Origin: Ferruginibacter sp050611725
Lineage (GTDB): Bacteria; Bacteroidota; Bacteroidia; Chitinophagales; Chitinophagaceae
Reading direction: 5' to 3'
DNA length: 64,000 bases
NCBI RefSeq assembly: GCF_050611725.1
Contig: NZ_JBODJB010000001.1
Coordinates: 1,116,001-1,180,000 of the forward strand
Shown here: piece after piece, positions 24,674 to 32,981 of the stretch
Position numbering within the stretch: the stretch's first letter is position 1
Layout of the letters: each line of letters opens with the position of its first letter
Translations under genes and position numbers: made by a program
Notes under the pieces: generated by a model
What the model saw: only the letters and a program-made list of their open reading frames with translations
Databases searched by the model: none
Told to the model about the DNA's origin: nothing

Positions 24674-24991
24674 ATGGATAAAATATTCAAAGACTTAGAC
24701 CCTATATTACACGCCCAACTAAGGCTGGCGTTGATTAGCACATTAACGGCCATCAAGGAGGCGGAGTTTAGTCTTTTGAAGGAAAAAACCGGGGCAAGTC
24801 CCGGTAATTTGAGTGTACAGATCAATAAATTGAAGGAAGCCGGTTACATAGATGTAAGTAAACAGTTTAAAAACAATTATCCGCAAACAATTTGTAAAAT
24901 AACCCCCAAGGGTATTGGTGCTTTTCACGATTATGTAAAGACACTGAATGAATATGTCAATCCCGATAAAGCATTACTGTTAAAAGAATAA
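24674..24991 (+). CDS. Winged-helix transcriptional regulator (HTH_34-like)
   Basis: The 105-residue cytosolic protein has the layout of the small MarR/ArsR-like 'winged helix DNA-binding' family: an LRLALISTL helix, a recognition helix region TGASPGNLSVQINKLKEAGY (about 38-57) and a wing KITPKGIGAFHDY. Such regulators typically sit next to the transporter they control. Here an ABC ATPase and permease follow in the same direction, so local control of that exporter is inferred. Confidence 0.88.
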   Translation: MDKIFKDLDPILHAQLRLALISTLTAIKEAEFSLLKEKTGASPGNLSVQINKLKEAGYIDVSKQFKNNYPQTICKITPKGIGAFHDYVKTLNEYVNPDKALLLKE

Positions 24992-25022
24992 CAAATTATC
25001 CTTATTTATAAGCGGCGAGGTT

Positions 25023-25030
25023 TACCTTTG
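25023..25030 (+). promoter_or_regulatory. -7 promoter box of the ABC exporter genes
   Basis: TACCTTTG matches TAnnTTTG. Its TTG is the first codon of the longest frame (25028), again showing that the frame opens inside the promoter and the ATG at 25046 is the true start. Confidence 0.6.
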
Positions 25031-25045
25031 CTGATATTCTTTCTC

Positions 25046-25975
25046 ATGTCGCTGATTATTGATGTAAAAAATCTTACTAAAAAATTTAATGATCTTACTG
25101 CGGTCGATAATTTATCGTTTTCCGTTAATCAAGGAGATGTTTATGGCTTTTTAGGGCAAAATGGTGCAGGTAAAAGTACCAGCATCAGAATGTTGCTTAC
25201 CCTTATCAAGCCAACTTCAGGGGAGATCAATATTTTTGGTAACAATCTTACAACGCATCGTTCACAAATTTTAAGGCAGGTTGGTGCAGTTATTGAAAAG
25301 CCGGATCTCTACAAATACCTTTCTGCTTACGATAACCTGAAAATTTTTGCCAAAATGAGTGGTATTAAAGTCAGTAGAACTTTGTTGATGGACCAATTGG
25401 AGATGGTTGGTTTGGCAGACAGAGCAAACAGCAAAGCAAAAACATATAGTCAGGGTATGAAGCAACGTTTGGGTATTGCGGTTGCTTTGGTACACGATCC
25501 TCAACTTATCATTTTAGATGAACCAACTAACGGTTTAGATCCTCAAGGAATTGCTGATATCAGGAATTTAATTTTAAGATTGAGCAGAGAAATGGGAAAG
25601 ACTGTTGTAGTATCATCTCATTTATTAAGTGAAATTGAATTGATCGCTAACAGGATGATCATCATCGACAAAGGAAAGAAAATTGTAGAAGGCAATGTTG
25701 CTGAATTATTAGATCCTGCTCATTCTCTGATACAAATAGAAACAACCAACAATGCGGCTGCAAAAGAAAAGCTACAACAAACACAATGGTCAGTTTTTCT
25801 TCAATCTAATAATGCGTTACAATTAAAGATGCATAAAGACAAAGTTCCTGCACTTACGTTTGATCTGGTACAAATGGGCATTGAAGTACTATCGATCAAC
25901 TCAAGCCATTCTTTAGAAAATTATTTTTTATCACTCACAACCAGATCCAATCATGTGGAAGCTTTTACAAATTGA
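25046..25975 (+). CDS. ABC-2 type exporter ATP-binding protein
   Basis: The 309-residue ATPase has Walker A GQNGAGKST, signature YSQGMKQR, Walker B LIILDEPTNGLDP and switch SSHLLSEIE, in the DrrA/BcrA/CcmA class. It pairs with the permease whose gene overlaps its end by 23 bp. The C-terminal ~90 residues are a regulatory extension common in this class. Export of a peptide, drug or lipid is possible; the substrate cannot be read from sequence. Confidence 0.92.
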   Translation: MSLIIDVKNLTKKFNDLTAVDNLSFSVNQGDVYGFLGQNGAGKSTSIRMLLTLIKPTSGEINIFGNNLTTHRSQILRQVGAVIEKPDLYKYLSAYDNLKIFAKMSGIKVSRTLLMDQLEMVGLADRANSKAKTYSQGMKQRLGIAVALVHDPQLIILDEPTNGLDPQGIADIRNLILRLSREMGKTVVVSSHLLSEIELIANRMIIIDKGKKIVEGNVAELLDPAHSLIQIETTNNAAAKEKLQQTQWSVFLQSNNALQLKMHKDKVPALTFDLVQMGIEVLSINSSHSLENYFLSLTTRSNHVEAFTN

Positions 25976-26846
25976 GTTATTTAAAATAAGTAAGCGTCCA
26001 CGTACCTACATTGCGTTTGTAGCCATATCGGCCATCGCATTTATTTTTCAGTTTGCATTTAAGGTAGATGGGCAGAGTTATATGGATCTGATTCTACAAA
26101 GTGTAAGTGATAGTTTCGAACTGGATAAGGTAAAAGCTATCAATGGTTATTTCATGTGTTACATCATATTGAACACCTTGTTGGTTCAGGTGCCAATATT
26201 GGTTGCATTGATTGCTGCTGATTCCATTAGTGGTGAAGCGAATATGGGTACGCTTCGTTTACTTATCAGTAAACCAATCAGCCGAACACAATTGATATTG
26301 GTGAAATTTGCCGCAGCAACCATTTTCACTATTTTGTTGTTACTGTGGATGGCCATCAGTGCATTGTTCCTGAGCCTTTTAATTTTTGGTGCGGATGATA
26401 TGCTCATCTTTCGGGTAAAAGGAGAAGATTCTTTGATCTTACAAATAACCAAAGACGATATCATGTGGCGATACTTTGCTGCTTTTGCATATGCAACTGT
26501 TGCATTAACGGTAATAGCGGCGCTGTCTTTGTTCTTATCCATCTTTGCAGAAAATTCCATCGGCCCTATCATTGCTACTGTTTGTATTGTAATTGTATGT
26601 ACTATTATTTCAAATATTAATGTACCTGTAATTGATAGAAATGTAAAACCATATTTGTTTACATCTTACCTCGTTGGCTGGAAAGGCTTTTTCTACATTG
26701 GTTCAACTGAAGAAGGGGAGCCGATCAAAGGAAGTCTGGAAAATTGGCCGGCTATTCGAAACAGTCTGCTGATTCTTGTGGGACATATTATAGCATTTGT
26801 ATCGCTATCCATTATTGTATTCAGAAAAAAAGATATTTTATCGTAA
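25953..26846 (+). CDS. ABC-2 family permease
   Basis: The 297-residue membrane protein has about six hydrophobic segments (for example AFVAISAIAFIFQF, LNTLLVQVPILVALIAA, ATIFTILLLLWMAISALF and NSLLILVGHIIAFVSL) and the ABC-2 motif region ISGEANMGTLRLLISKPISR. The start overlaps the ATPase gene by 23 bp, indicating translational coupling. It should form the channel dimer of the exporter. Confidence 0.9.
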   Translation: MWKLLQIELFKISKRPRTYIAFVAISAIAFIFQFAFKVDGQSYMDLILQSVSDSFELDKVKAINGYFMCYIILNTLLVQVPILVALIAADSISGEANMGTLRLLISKPISRTQLILVKFAAATIFTILLLLWMAISALFLSLLIFGADDMLIFRVKGEDSLILQITKDDIMWRYFAAFAYATVALTVIAALSLFLSIFAENSIGPIIATVCIVIVCTIISNINVPVIDRNVKPYLFTSYLVGWKGFFYIGSTEEGEPIKGSLENWPAIRNSLLILVGHIIAFVSLSIIVFRKKDILS

Positions 26847-26856
26847 ATCATTGGAG

Positions 26857-27561
26857 ATGAAAAAAATATTAATGCCTCTTTTCGCTTTATGCACAGTAAT
26901 GCTCATATCAAGTTTTGTGCAGTCACAAGATGCGGAATCATTGCTGCAAAAAGTAAAAGCTAAAATAGATAAAGTAAATAATTATCAGGCCTCCGGAAAA
27001 ATGAAGACTAATGTTGCATTTCTAAAAGTACCTGTGGCCAATGTTACCATCTATTTTAAAAAGCCGGATAAACTTAAAATAAAGAATGAAAAAGGTTTAT
27101 CATTTGTGCCAAAAGGAGCTGTTAATATTAACCTCAATAGTATTTTAAGCAGTAACAAATACTCAGTGATAGATGCAGGTACAGATAAGATTGGAGGTAA
27201 AGCTGTAAGGGTAATAAAACTTTTGCCGGAAGATGACAATGCTGATGTTGTATTATCTACTTTATATATTGATGAAACCAATCTGGTTATTAAGAAAGCA
27301 AAAACAACCACAAGAGAAAATGGTAGTTATGAGTTGGAAATGACCTATGGAAAATATACCGAATACGGTTTGCCTGATAAGGTTGTGTTCTCTTTCAATA
27401 CAAAGGATTATAAACTGCCAAAGGGAGTAACTTTTGATTTTGATGATGGTACATCTGCCAAAAAACCTGTTGATGCCTCCAAAAAGAAAAAGGGGAAAGC
27501 TGAAATAACTTTTAGCTCATATACCATCAACAAAGGCATTGACGACAATGTGTTCAAATAA
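26857..27561 (+). CDS. Exported LolA-fold-like protein
   Basis: The 234-residue protein has a signal peptide (about 1-24, ending SFVQSQ) and the opening DAESLLQKVKAKIDKVNNYQA followed by repeated beta strands, as in outer-membrane lipoprotein carrier or sorting proteins. The start ATG 26857 follows GGAG and lies 10 bases after the permease stop; the longer frame to 26797 overlaps the permease. Genomic linkage suggests co-transcription with the exporter. The LolA-like assignment rests on the pattern only; residues about 185-215 (Lys-rich) are not typical of LolA. Confidence 0.65.
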   Translation: MKKILMPLFALCTVMLISSFVQSQDAESLLQKVKAKIDKVNNYQASGKMKTNVAFLKVPVANVTIYFKKPDKLKIKNEKGLSFVPKGAVNINLNSILSSNKYSVIDAGTDKIGGKAVRVIKLLPEDDNADVVLSTLYIDETNLVIKKAKTTTRENGSYELEMTYGKYTEYGLPDKVVFSFNTKDYKLPKGVTFDFDDGTSAKKPVDASKKKKGKAEITFSSYTINKGIDDNVFK

Positions 27562-27609
27562 CACATTAGTCGATTATTTGTTATATTTACGCAGCCAACT
27601 GCGATAAAT

Positions 27610-30600
27610 ATGAAAAAGAAATACTCGATTGCTACAATCATTCTATTAATTTTTTGTCAATGTCTGTTAGCGAATGACATATTGATTCCTTTCGGACAAG
27701 CAAGTTCATCTGCTCCTGAATGGAAATATAAAGGTGGTGGCTCTAATTATGATGCTGTAAGTTGGAAAGACCTTCTTTATACTGCCTCCGATTGGCTAAC
27801 AGGAAAATCTGCATTAGGTTTTGGTACAAATCCTCCGGCAAGAAATACAAATATTCCTGAGGATGCATCTGCCGGCGGTGGTGGTATTGCCGGTGCAAGA
27901 TATACAACCATGTATTTCAGAAAGATCATTAATATAGCATCAATAAATGCTTACGCAAGTTTTCAGATCAACACAAAATTTGACGATGGTATTGTTATAT
28001 GGATCAACGGCGTAGAGGCATTCAGAAATAATATTGCAGCCAATCCTTCTTATGCAACTTTTGCTACGGCTGCAATGACAAATAATGGCGCTGATATATA
28101 TAGCACAACAATCGCTTCGTCATTTTTTAATAGCGGAGACAATATTATAGCTGTAGAGATACATCAAAATCAGGCAGGAAGTAGTGATCTGTTTTTTGAT
28201 ATGGAACTGGTTGGAGTAACCAGTAATATCTTTTTAAATTTCGGTGGTACAAGTGCATCTGCACCCGATTGGAAATACAAAGGTGGTGGTTCTAATTACG
28301 ATGCGGTAAATTGGAAAGATATTGCTTATCCTGCTTCTGATTGGGTTACAGGAAAATCTGCACTTGGTTTTGGTACCAATCCTCCGGTAAGAAATACCAA
28401 TATTCCCGAAGATGCTTCTGCGGGAGGAGGTGGTGTAACGGGAGCAAGATATCCAACCATGTATTTCAGAAAAATCGTTAATATTCCTGCGCCCAATAAC
28501 TATGTAAGTTTTCAGATCAATACAAAATTCGATGACGGTATTGTTATCTGGATCAATGGTGTAGAAGCATTCAGAAATAATATTGCGGCTAATCCAACGT
28601 ATGCAACTTTTGCAACAGGTGCTATCACCAATAATGGAGCAGATGTTTATACCGGCTCCGTTGCACCATCATTTTTTGTGCCCGGTGATAACATCATTGC
28701 GGTTGAAGTGCATCAAAATCAAGTAGGAAGTAGCGATCTGTTTTTTGATATGGAATTAATTGGTCTAACAAATGCAACGCTAACTCGTGGGCCGTATTTG
28801 CAGTCTGGCAGTAAAGACTCTATTACATTACGTTGGCGGACAGACGCAGCTACAAATTCAAAAGTTAAATGGGGAATTGTGTATGGTGTATATACCGACT
28901 CAATTGTTGATGCTGCACTAACGACTGAACATATTGTTCGTATCGGAAAACTATTGCCCGATACAAAATACTATTATACTATAGGTGCAACAGGACTTAC
29001 ATTGCAACAAGGGCTCGATAATATTTTTACTACAGCTCCACCAGACAATCCAACAAGAAAATTACGTTTTATGGCGTTGGGAGATTGCGGAACAAATACA
29101 TCCAACCAATACAATGTAAAAAATTCATTTGTGAATTACATGGGGGGGAAAGATGTAGATGCTATGTTGTTACTAGGCGATAATGCATATTCATCTGGTA
29201 CAGATGATCAGTATCAAAGCGGCTTTTTTAATGTTTACAAAGATGATCTGCTTAAATACAATAAGCTTTACCCATCACCCGGAAATCATGACTATGGTGA
29301 CAATTCAGCAAATACCGGTAGTAGAAGCCTGCCATATCACACTATATTTTCATTTCCAACAAATGGAGAGTGCGGTGGCGTTGCATCAGGAGTAACCAAT
29401 TATTATTCTTATGATATTGGTAATGTACATTTCGTTTCACTTGACTCTTATGGAAAAGACGATGCCAATACTACAAAACTGTATGATACTGCAGGTGCTC
29501 AAGTTGCCTGGTTAAAAAACGATCTAGCGGCTAATACAAAAAGATGGACAGTTGTTTATTTTCATCATCCACCCTATACTAAAACAAGTCATAATTCTGA
29601 TTCGGAGCAGGACCTTGCTGCTATTCGTGAAAGGTTTGTACAAATATTGGAAAGATATGGGGTTGATCTTGTTTTATGTGGTCATGCACATGGTTTTGAA
29701 AGAAGCTATTTGTTAAAAGGATATTACAGAACATTCGCCAATCAGATCCAGGACGCAGATTTTAATGCAACCTTACACACTTCTACAGGAAATCTGCAAA
29801 CAGCTAACTATAGCGGAGCAAATAATTCCTGTGCATATACTTATAAGTCGGGTAAATATGCACATGGTAGTGTCTATGTTGTATCAGGCTCTGCAGGAAA
29901 GTTAGATGTAGCACAGGCTTCGGGCTATCCCCATGATTGTATGTCTTATTCAAATATAAATAATGGAGGATGTTTTTATTTTGAAGTGGATAGCAACAGA
30001 TTAGATGCAAAATTTATCTCTTATGATAATGGAAGCCCGACAGTGCCTGTTGTGAGAGATTCTTTCACTATGTTTAAGGATGTGAATAATGTGCAACAAT
30101 ATGTTGTGCTGAAAGATTCGGTTTTATCTCTCACAGCTTCATGGAAGGGTAGTTACAATTGGATCAATAACGGCAATGCAGCATCGAAAACAATAACCCC
30201 TTCTACAACTGCAGGAGGTAATTTTGTTTATGTTGTAAGAGATAATTATAGCTGTATCAAAGATTCTTTTTATGTAACAGTAGTAAGTCCGGATGTAAAA
30301 CTTTGTGCCCCGTCATCGAATGCTGTTCTTTTGCCAGATATTAATGGCACTGTATATCAATGGCAGGTTGATGCAGGAGCTGGGTTTGTAAACATTAGTA
30401 ATAATTCCAACTACTCCGGAGCAAATAATAAATTGTTGCAACTTACCAATGTACCATCATCTTATACAGGGAATAAATATCGCTGTGTGGTGGATGGAAA
30501 CAATAGTCAGGTGTATGAAGTGAGGTTTGTAAATACATGGATCGGCGGAATGAGTAATGCCTGGGAAAACCCGGCTAACTGGAGTTGTGGCGTTTTGCCC

Positions 30601-30732
30601 GATGAAAATACAGATGTAGTGATCAATAATGGAATTTGTGTATTGAGCTCAAATGCTTCTATAAGAAGTATAAGAGTGAATCCTACTTCATCATTTTCAA
30701 TAAGTTCAAATTTTAAGCTAACTACAAAATAA
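27610..30732 (+). CDS. Secreted purple-acid-phosphatase-like metallophosphoesterase with duplicated N-terminal domain
   Basis: The 1040-residue protein has a signal peptide (1-21). Two ~185-residue domains (about 23-207 and 208-393) are nearly identical, each with WKYKGGGSNYDA, NIPEDASAGGGG and DGIVIWINGVEAFRNN; they look like beta-sandwich carbohydrate-binding modules. A fibronectin-like PAP N-domain (LTRGPYLQSG, about 394-480) precedes the catalytic domain with GDCG (~491), GDNAY (~522), GNHD (~557), FHHPP (~650) and GHAHGFE (~690), a full dinuclear metal site. Residues ~840-1040 are Ig-like plus a WIGGxxNAWENPANW domain. There is no obvious T9SS tail. Phosphate scavenging is inferred. Confidence 0.9.
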   Translation: MKKKYSIATIILLIFCQCLLANDILIPFGQASSSAPEWKYKGGGSNYDAVSWKDLLYTASDWLTGKSALGFGTNPPARNTNIPEDASAGGGGIAGARYTTMYFRKIINIASINAYASFQINTKFDDGIVIWINGVEAFRNNIAANPSYATFATAAMTNNGADIYSTTIASSFFNSGDNIIAVEIHQNQAGSSDLFFDMELVGVTSNIFLNFGGTSASAPDWKYKGGGSNYDAVNWKDIAYPASDWVTGKSALGFGTNPPVRNTNIPEDASAGGGGVTGARYPTMYFRKIVNIPAPNNYVSFQINTKFDDGIVIWINGVEAFRNNIAANPTYATFATGAITNNGADVYTGSVAPSFFVPGDNIIAVEVHQNQVGSSDLFFDMELIGLTNATLTRGPYLQSGSKDSITLRWRTDAATNSKVKWGIVYGVYTDSIVDAALTTEHIVRIGKLLPDTKYYYTIGATGLTLQQGLDNIFTTAPPDNPTRKLRFMALGDCGTNTSNQYNVKNSFVNYMGGKDVDAMLLLGDNAYSSGTDDQYQSGFFNVYKDDLLKYNKLYPSPGNHDYGDNSANTGSRSLPYHTIFSFPTNGECGGVASGVTNYYSYDIGNVHFVSLDSYGKDDANTTKLYDTAGAQVAWLKNDLAANTKRWTVVYFHHPPYTKTSHNSDSEQDLAAIRERFVQILERYGVDLVLCGHAHGFERSYLLKGYYRTFANQIQDADFNATLHTSTGNLQTANYSGANNSCAYTYKSGKYAHGSVYVVSGSAGKLDVAQASGYPHDCMSYSNINNGGCFYFEVDSNRLDAKFISYDNGSPTVPVVRDSFTMFKDVNNVQQYVVLKDSVLSLTASWKGSYNWINNGNAASKTITPSTTAGGNFVYVVRDNYSCIKDSFYVTVVSPDVKLCAPSSNAVLLPDINGTVYQWQVDAGAGFVNISNNSNYSGANNKLLQLTNVPSSYTGNKYRCVVDGNNSQVYEVRFVNTWIGGMSNAWENPANWSCGVLPDENTDVVINNGICVLSSNASIRSIRVNPTSSFSISSNFKLTTK

Positions 30733-30793
30733 TTGTGTAGGCTTGCAACCTTTTTTTCTAAAAGTCTATCTAAAATAAATTGAGCAAAAAATA

Positions 30794-30837
30794 AGAGGTT
30801 GGCTTTGGATGTAAAATTCCAATGGCTGACCTTTTTT
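30794..30837 (+). terminator. Hairpin terminator between convergent phosphatase and pdxA genes
   Basis: AGGT...ACCT with an inner TTGGA/TCCAA stem makes an imperfect long hairpin followed by TTTTTT on the plus strand. It sits 62 bases after the phosphatase stop and directly against the pdxA stop. Confidence 0.6.
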
Positions 30838-31930
30838 ATTCAGGGCCTTCGGTTATTGCTTCATCCACAGCATTAGCGATCATTCGTTTGCTTATTTTAC
30901 GAAGGGGGTTTGCTCGTTGTTCTGCAAACTCTTTTCTTGCATTGATGATATCTACACAAGTATAAATTGCCTGACGGAAAGATGCTTCATCGGCTTTATT
31001 CTTTCCTGCAATATCAAATGCTACACCATGATCCGGAGAAGTACGAACGCCACTGATACCAGCAGTAAAATTTACGCCCTCGCCAATGGCCAATGATTTA
31101 AACGGAATTAAGCCCTGATCATGATACATAGCTAATACTGCATCAAATCTTTCATGATAACCTCTTGCAAAAAAGGCATCGGAGCTATAGGGTCCAAAAC
31201 AGAAAATATCTTTTTGTTTGGCTTCTTTAATAGCAGGCTTAATGATCTCTGCTTCTTCTTTACCAATTAAACTTTCATCACCGGCATGTGGGTTCAAACC
31301 TAATACGGCAATCTTAGGTTTGTCAATATTGAAATCTTTTTTAAGAGAATTATTCAACAACGTAAGCTTACTTAATATGCTTTCTTTTGTTATGAAAGAT
31401 GCTGCGTCTTTAACTGCAACATGCTCGGTTAGTAATGCAACCCTCATGTTTTCCGCTACCATGAACATTACTACATCATTCGCATTAAATAATTTTTTTA
31501 AGTACGGCGTATGGCCTGTAAAATCAAAGCTGGCAGATTGCGTATTTTTTTTATGTATAGGAGCTGTAACCAATCCGTCGATCTTACCTTCTTTCAAAGC
31601 TTGTCCTGCTGCAACCAGACTCATAACTGCATACTTGCCGCCAATATCATTTAATTCGCCGGGAGTAATGGCTACTTCATCTTCCCAGCAGTTAAATAAA
31701 TTGATCTGTTTGTGATTGATTCTGGTAGCATCTTTAGTACTGGTAAAATTAAAATTCACATCAGGAATACCCTTACGGTAAAAATTAAGCACTTTGTTAT
31801 TTGCAAAGATCACGGGAGTACATAATTCAAGTAAGCGGCTGTCAGCCACCGTTTTGATGATGAGTTCAAGGCCGATGCCGTTAACATCTCCGCAGGTAAT
31901 ACCAATTACAGGCTTATTATCGTGGTGCAT
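30836..31930 (-). CDS. pdxA: 4-hydroxythreonine-4-phosphate dehydrogenase
   Basis: The 364-residue enzyme oxidises 4-phosphohydroxy-L-threonine in the DXP-dependent pyridoxal phosphate pathway. It shows IGITCGDVNGIGLELIIK at the N-terminus, TAPIHKKN, the metal-binding MYHDQGLIPFKSLA and TSPDHGVAFDIAGK. I start at the ATG at 31930 (MHHDNKPVIGIT); the longer frame to 31981 adds a 17-residue leader not seen in the family. rsmA lies divergently upstream; pdxA and rsmA are frequent neighbours in bacteria. Confidence 0.96.
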   Translation of the reverse strand: MHHDNKPVIGITCGDVNGIGLELIIKTVADSRLLELCTPVIFANNKVLNFYRKGIPDVNFNFTSTKDATRINHKQINLFNCWEDEVAITPGELNDIGGKYAVMSLVAAGQALKEGKIDGLVTAPIHKKNTQSASFDFTGHTPYLKKLFNANDVVMFMVAENMRVALLTEHVAVKDAASFITKESILSKLTLLNNSLKKDFNIDKPKIAVLGLNPHAGDESLIGKEEAEIIKPAIKEAKQKDIFCFGPYSSDAFFARGYHERFDAVLAMYHDQGLIPFKSLAIGEGVNFTAGISGVRTSPDHGVAFDIAGKNKADEASFRQAIYTCVDIINARKEFAEQRANPLRKISKRMIANAVDEAITEGPE

Positions 31931-32080
31931 AGTGTGTGAATATGGGTTGTAAAAGTACAACATTTGTGGCAGGGTTGCCAACCCTTACTTAAATCATTGG
32001 GGTATTAGTTGAAATATAGCATAATGTAGAATTACTAATATCGAGTTTACAGTAGTACAAAAGTTTAATCAGGGAACGAA

Positions 32081-32148
32081 CCCGAAAAGCGGAGGTAATG
32101 CTTTTCGGGCGGCTTTTTTGGTTACTTTTTTTCTGCAAAAAAAGTAAC
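32081..32148 (+). terminator. Two consecutive hairpins between pdxA and rsmA
   Basis: CCCGAAAAGC (32081-32090) pairs with GCTTTTCGGG (32100-32109), followed by GGCTTTTTTGG. Directly after, GTTACTTTTTTT (32121-32132) pairs with AAAAAAAGTAAC (32137-32148) over a 4-nt loop. No plus-strand gene ends here, so the pair is either a dispersed hairpin element or ends an unseen transcript. Confidence 0.6.
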
Positions 32149-32209
32149 ATAGAAGATCTTTAACTCAAAATGACACACTAATATAAATTCAGTAATTTCA
32201 CCGCTCCTT

Positions 32210-32962
32210 ATGTACACACTCAAAAAATCACTGGGCCAGCATTTTTTAAAAGATGAGCATATTATCCAAAAGATATTAGATGCTTTGAAGCAGGATGGCT
32301 TTGCTAATTTGCTTGAGGTTGGCCCCGGTGGTGGTGCTTTAACCAAACATCTGATTCAACTACCGGGCATAAATTTTAAAGCCGTTGAGTTGGATGATGA
32401 GAAAGTGGCATTTTTGAAAAAAACGTATCCTGTTCTGCAAGACAAGATCATTGCTCAAAGTTTTTTGGATATTGATGTGCCCTTTGACGAACCTTTTACA
32501 GTAATAGGTAATTTCCCTTATAATATATCTACCCAAATATTATTTAAGGTGTTGGATTGGAAAGATCAGGTGCCTGTTGTGATCGGAATGTTTCAAAAAG
32601 AAGTAGCAGAAAGAGCTGCATCAAAAGAAGGCAGTAAAGTATATGGAGTGTTAAGTGTATTGATACAGGCTTTTTACGAAGTAGAATATCTATTTGACGT
32701 AAGTAACGAAGCCTTTAATCCCCCGCCGAAAGTGCAGAGTGGAGTCATTCGTTTAAAAAGAAAAACAACAACGTTACCTGTAAAATCAGATAGGGCATTT
32801 ACAGTACTGGTAAAAACTGCGTTTCAGCAACGCCGTAAGACACTGCGTAATGCCGTTAAAAGTTTATTTACTGCAGAAGTTTTGCAAGATGAAATTTTTA
32901 CCAAACGAGCCGAAGCTCTGAGTGTGGAAGATTTTGCAGCCCTTACTTTTAAAATGGGGTAA
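32210..32962 (+). CDS. rsmA: 16S rRNA dimethyladenosine transferase
   Basis: The 250-residue methyltransferase dimethylates two adjacent adenines near the 3' end of 16S rRNA, a late 30S assembly step. It has KKSLGQHFLKD, the SAM-binding EVGPGGGALTKHL and the catalytic NFPYNIST motif, and the C-terminal helical domain with FQQRRKTLRNA. Length is typical. It is convergent with the flippase gene, with 19 bases between the stops. Confidence 0.97.
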   Translation: MYTLKKSLGQHFLKDEHIIQKILDALKQDGFANLLEVGPGGGALTKHLIQLPGINFKAVELDDEKVAFLKKTYPVLQDKIIAQSFLDIDVPFDEPFTVIGNFPYNISTQILFKVLDWKDQVPVVIGMFQKEVAERAASKEGSKVYGVLSVLIQAFYEVEYLFDVSNEAFNPPPKVQSGVIRLKRKTTTLPVKSDRAFTVLVKTAFQQRRKTLRNAVKSLFTAEVLQDEIFTKRAEALSVEDFAALTFKMG

Positions 32963-32981
32963 GGTGTGAACTCTATTGTTG

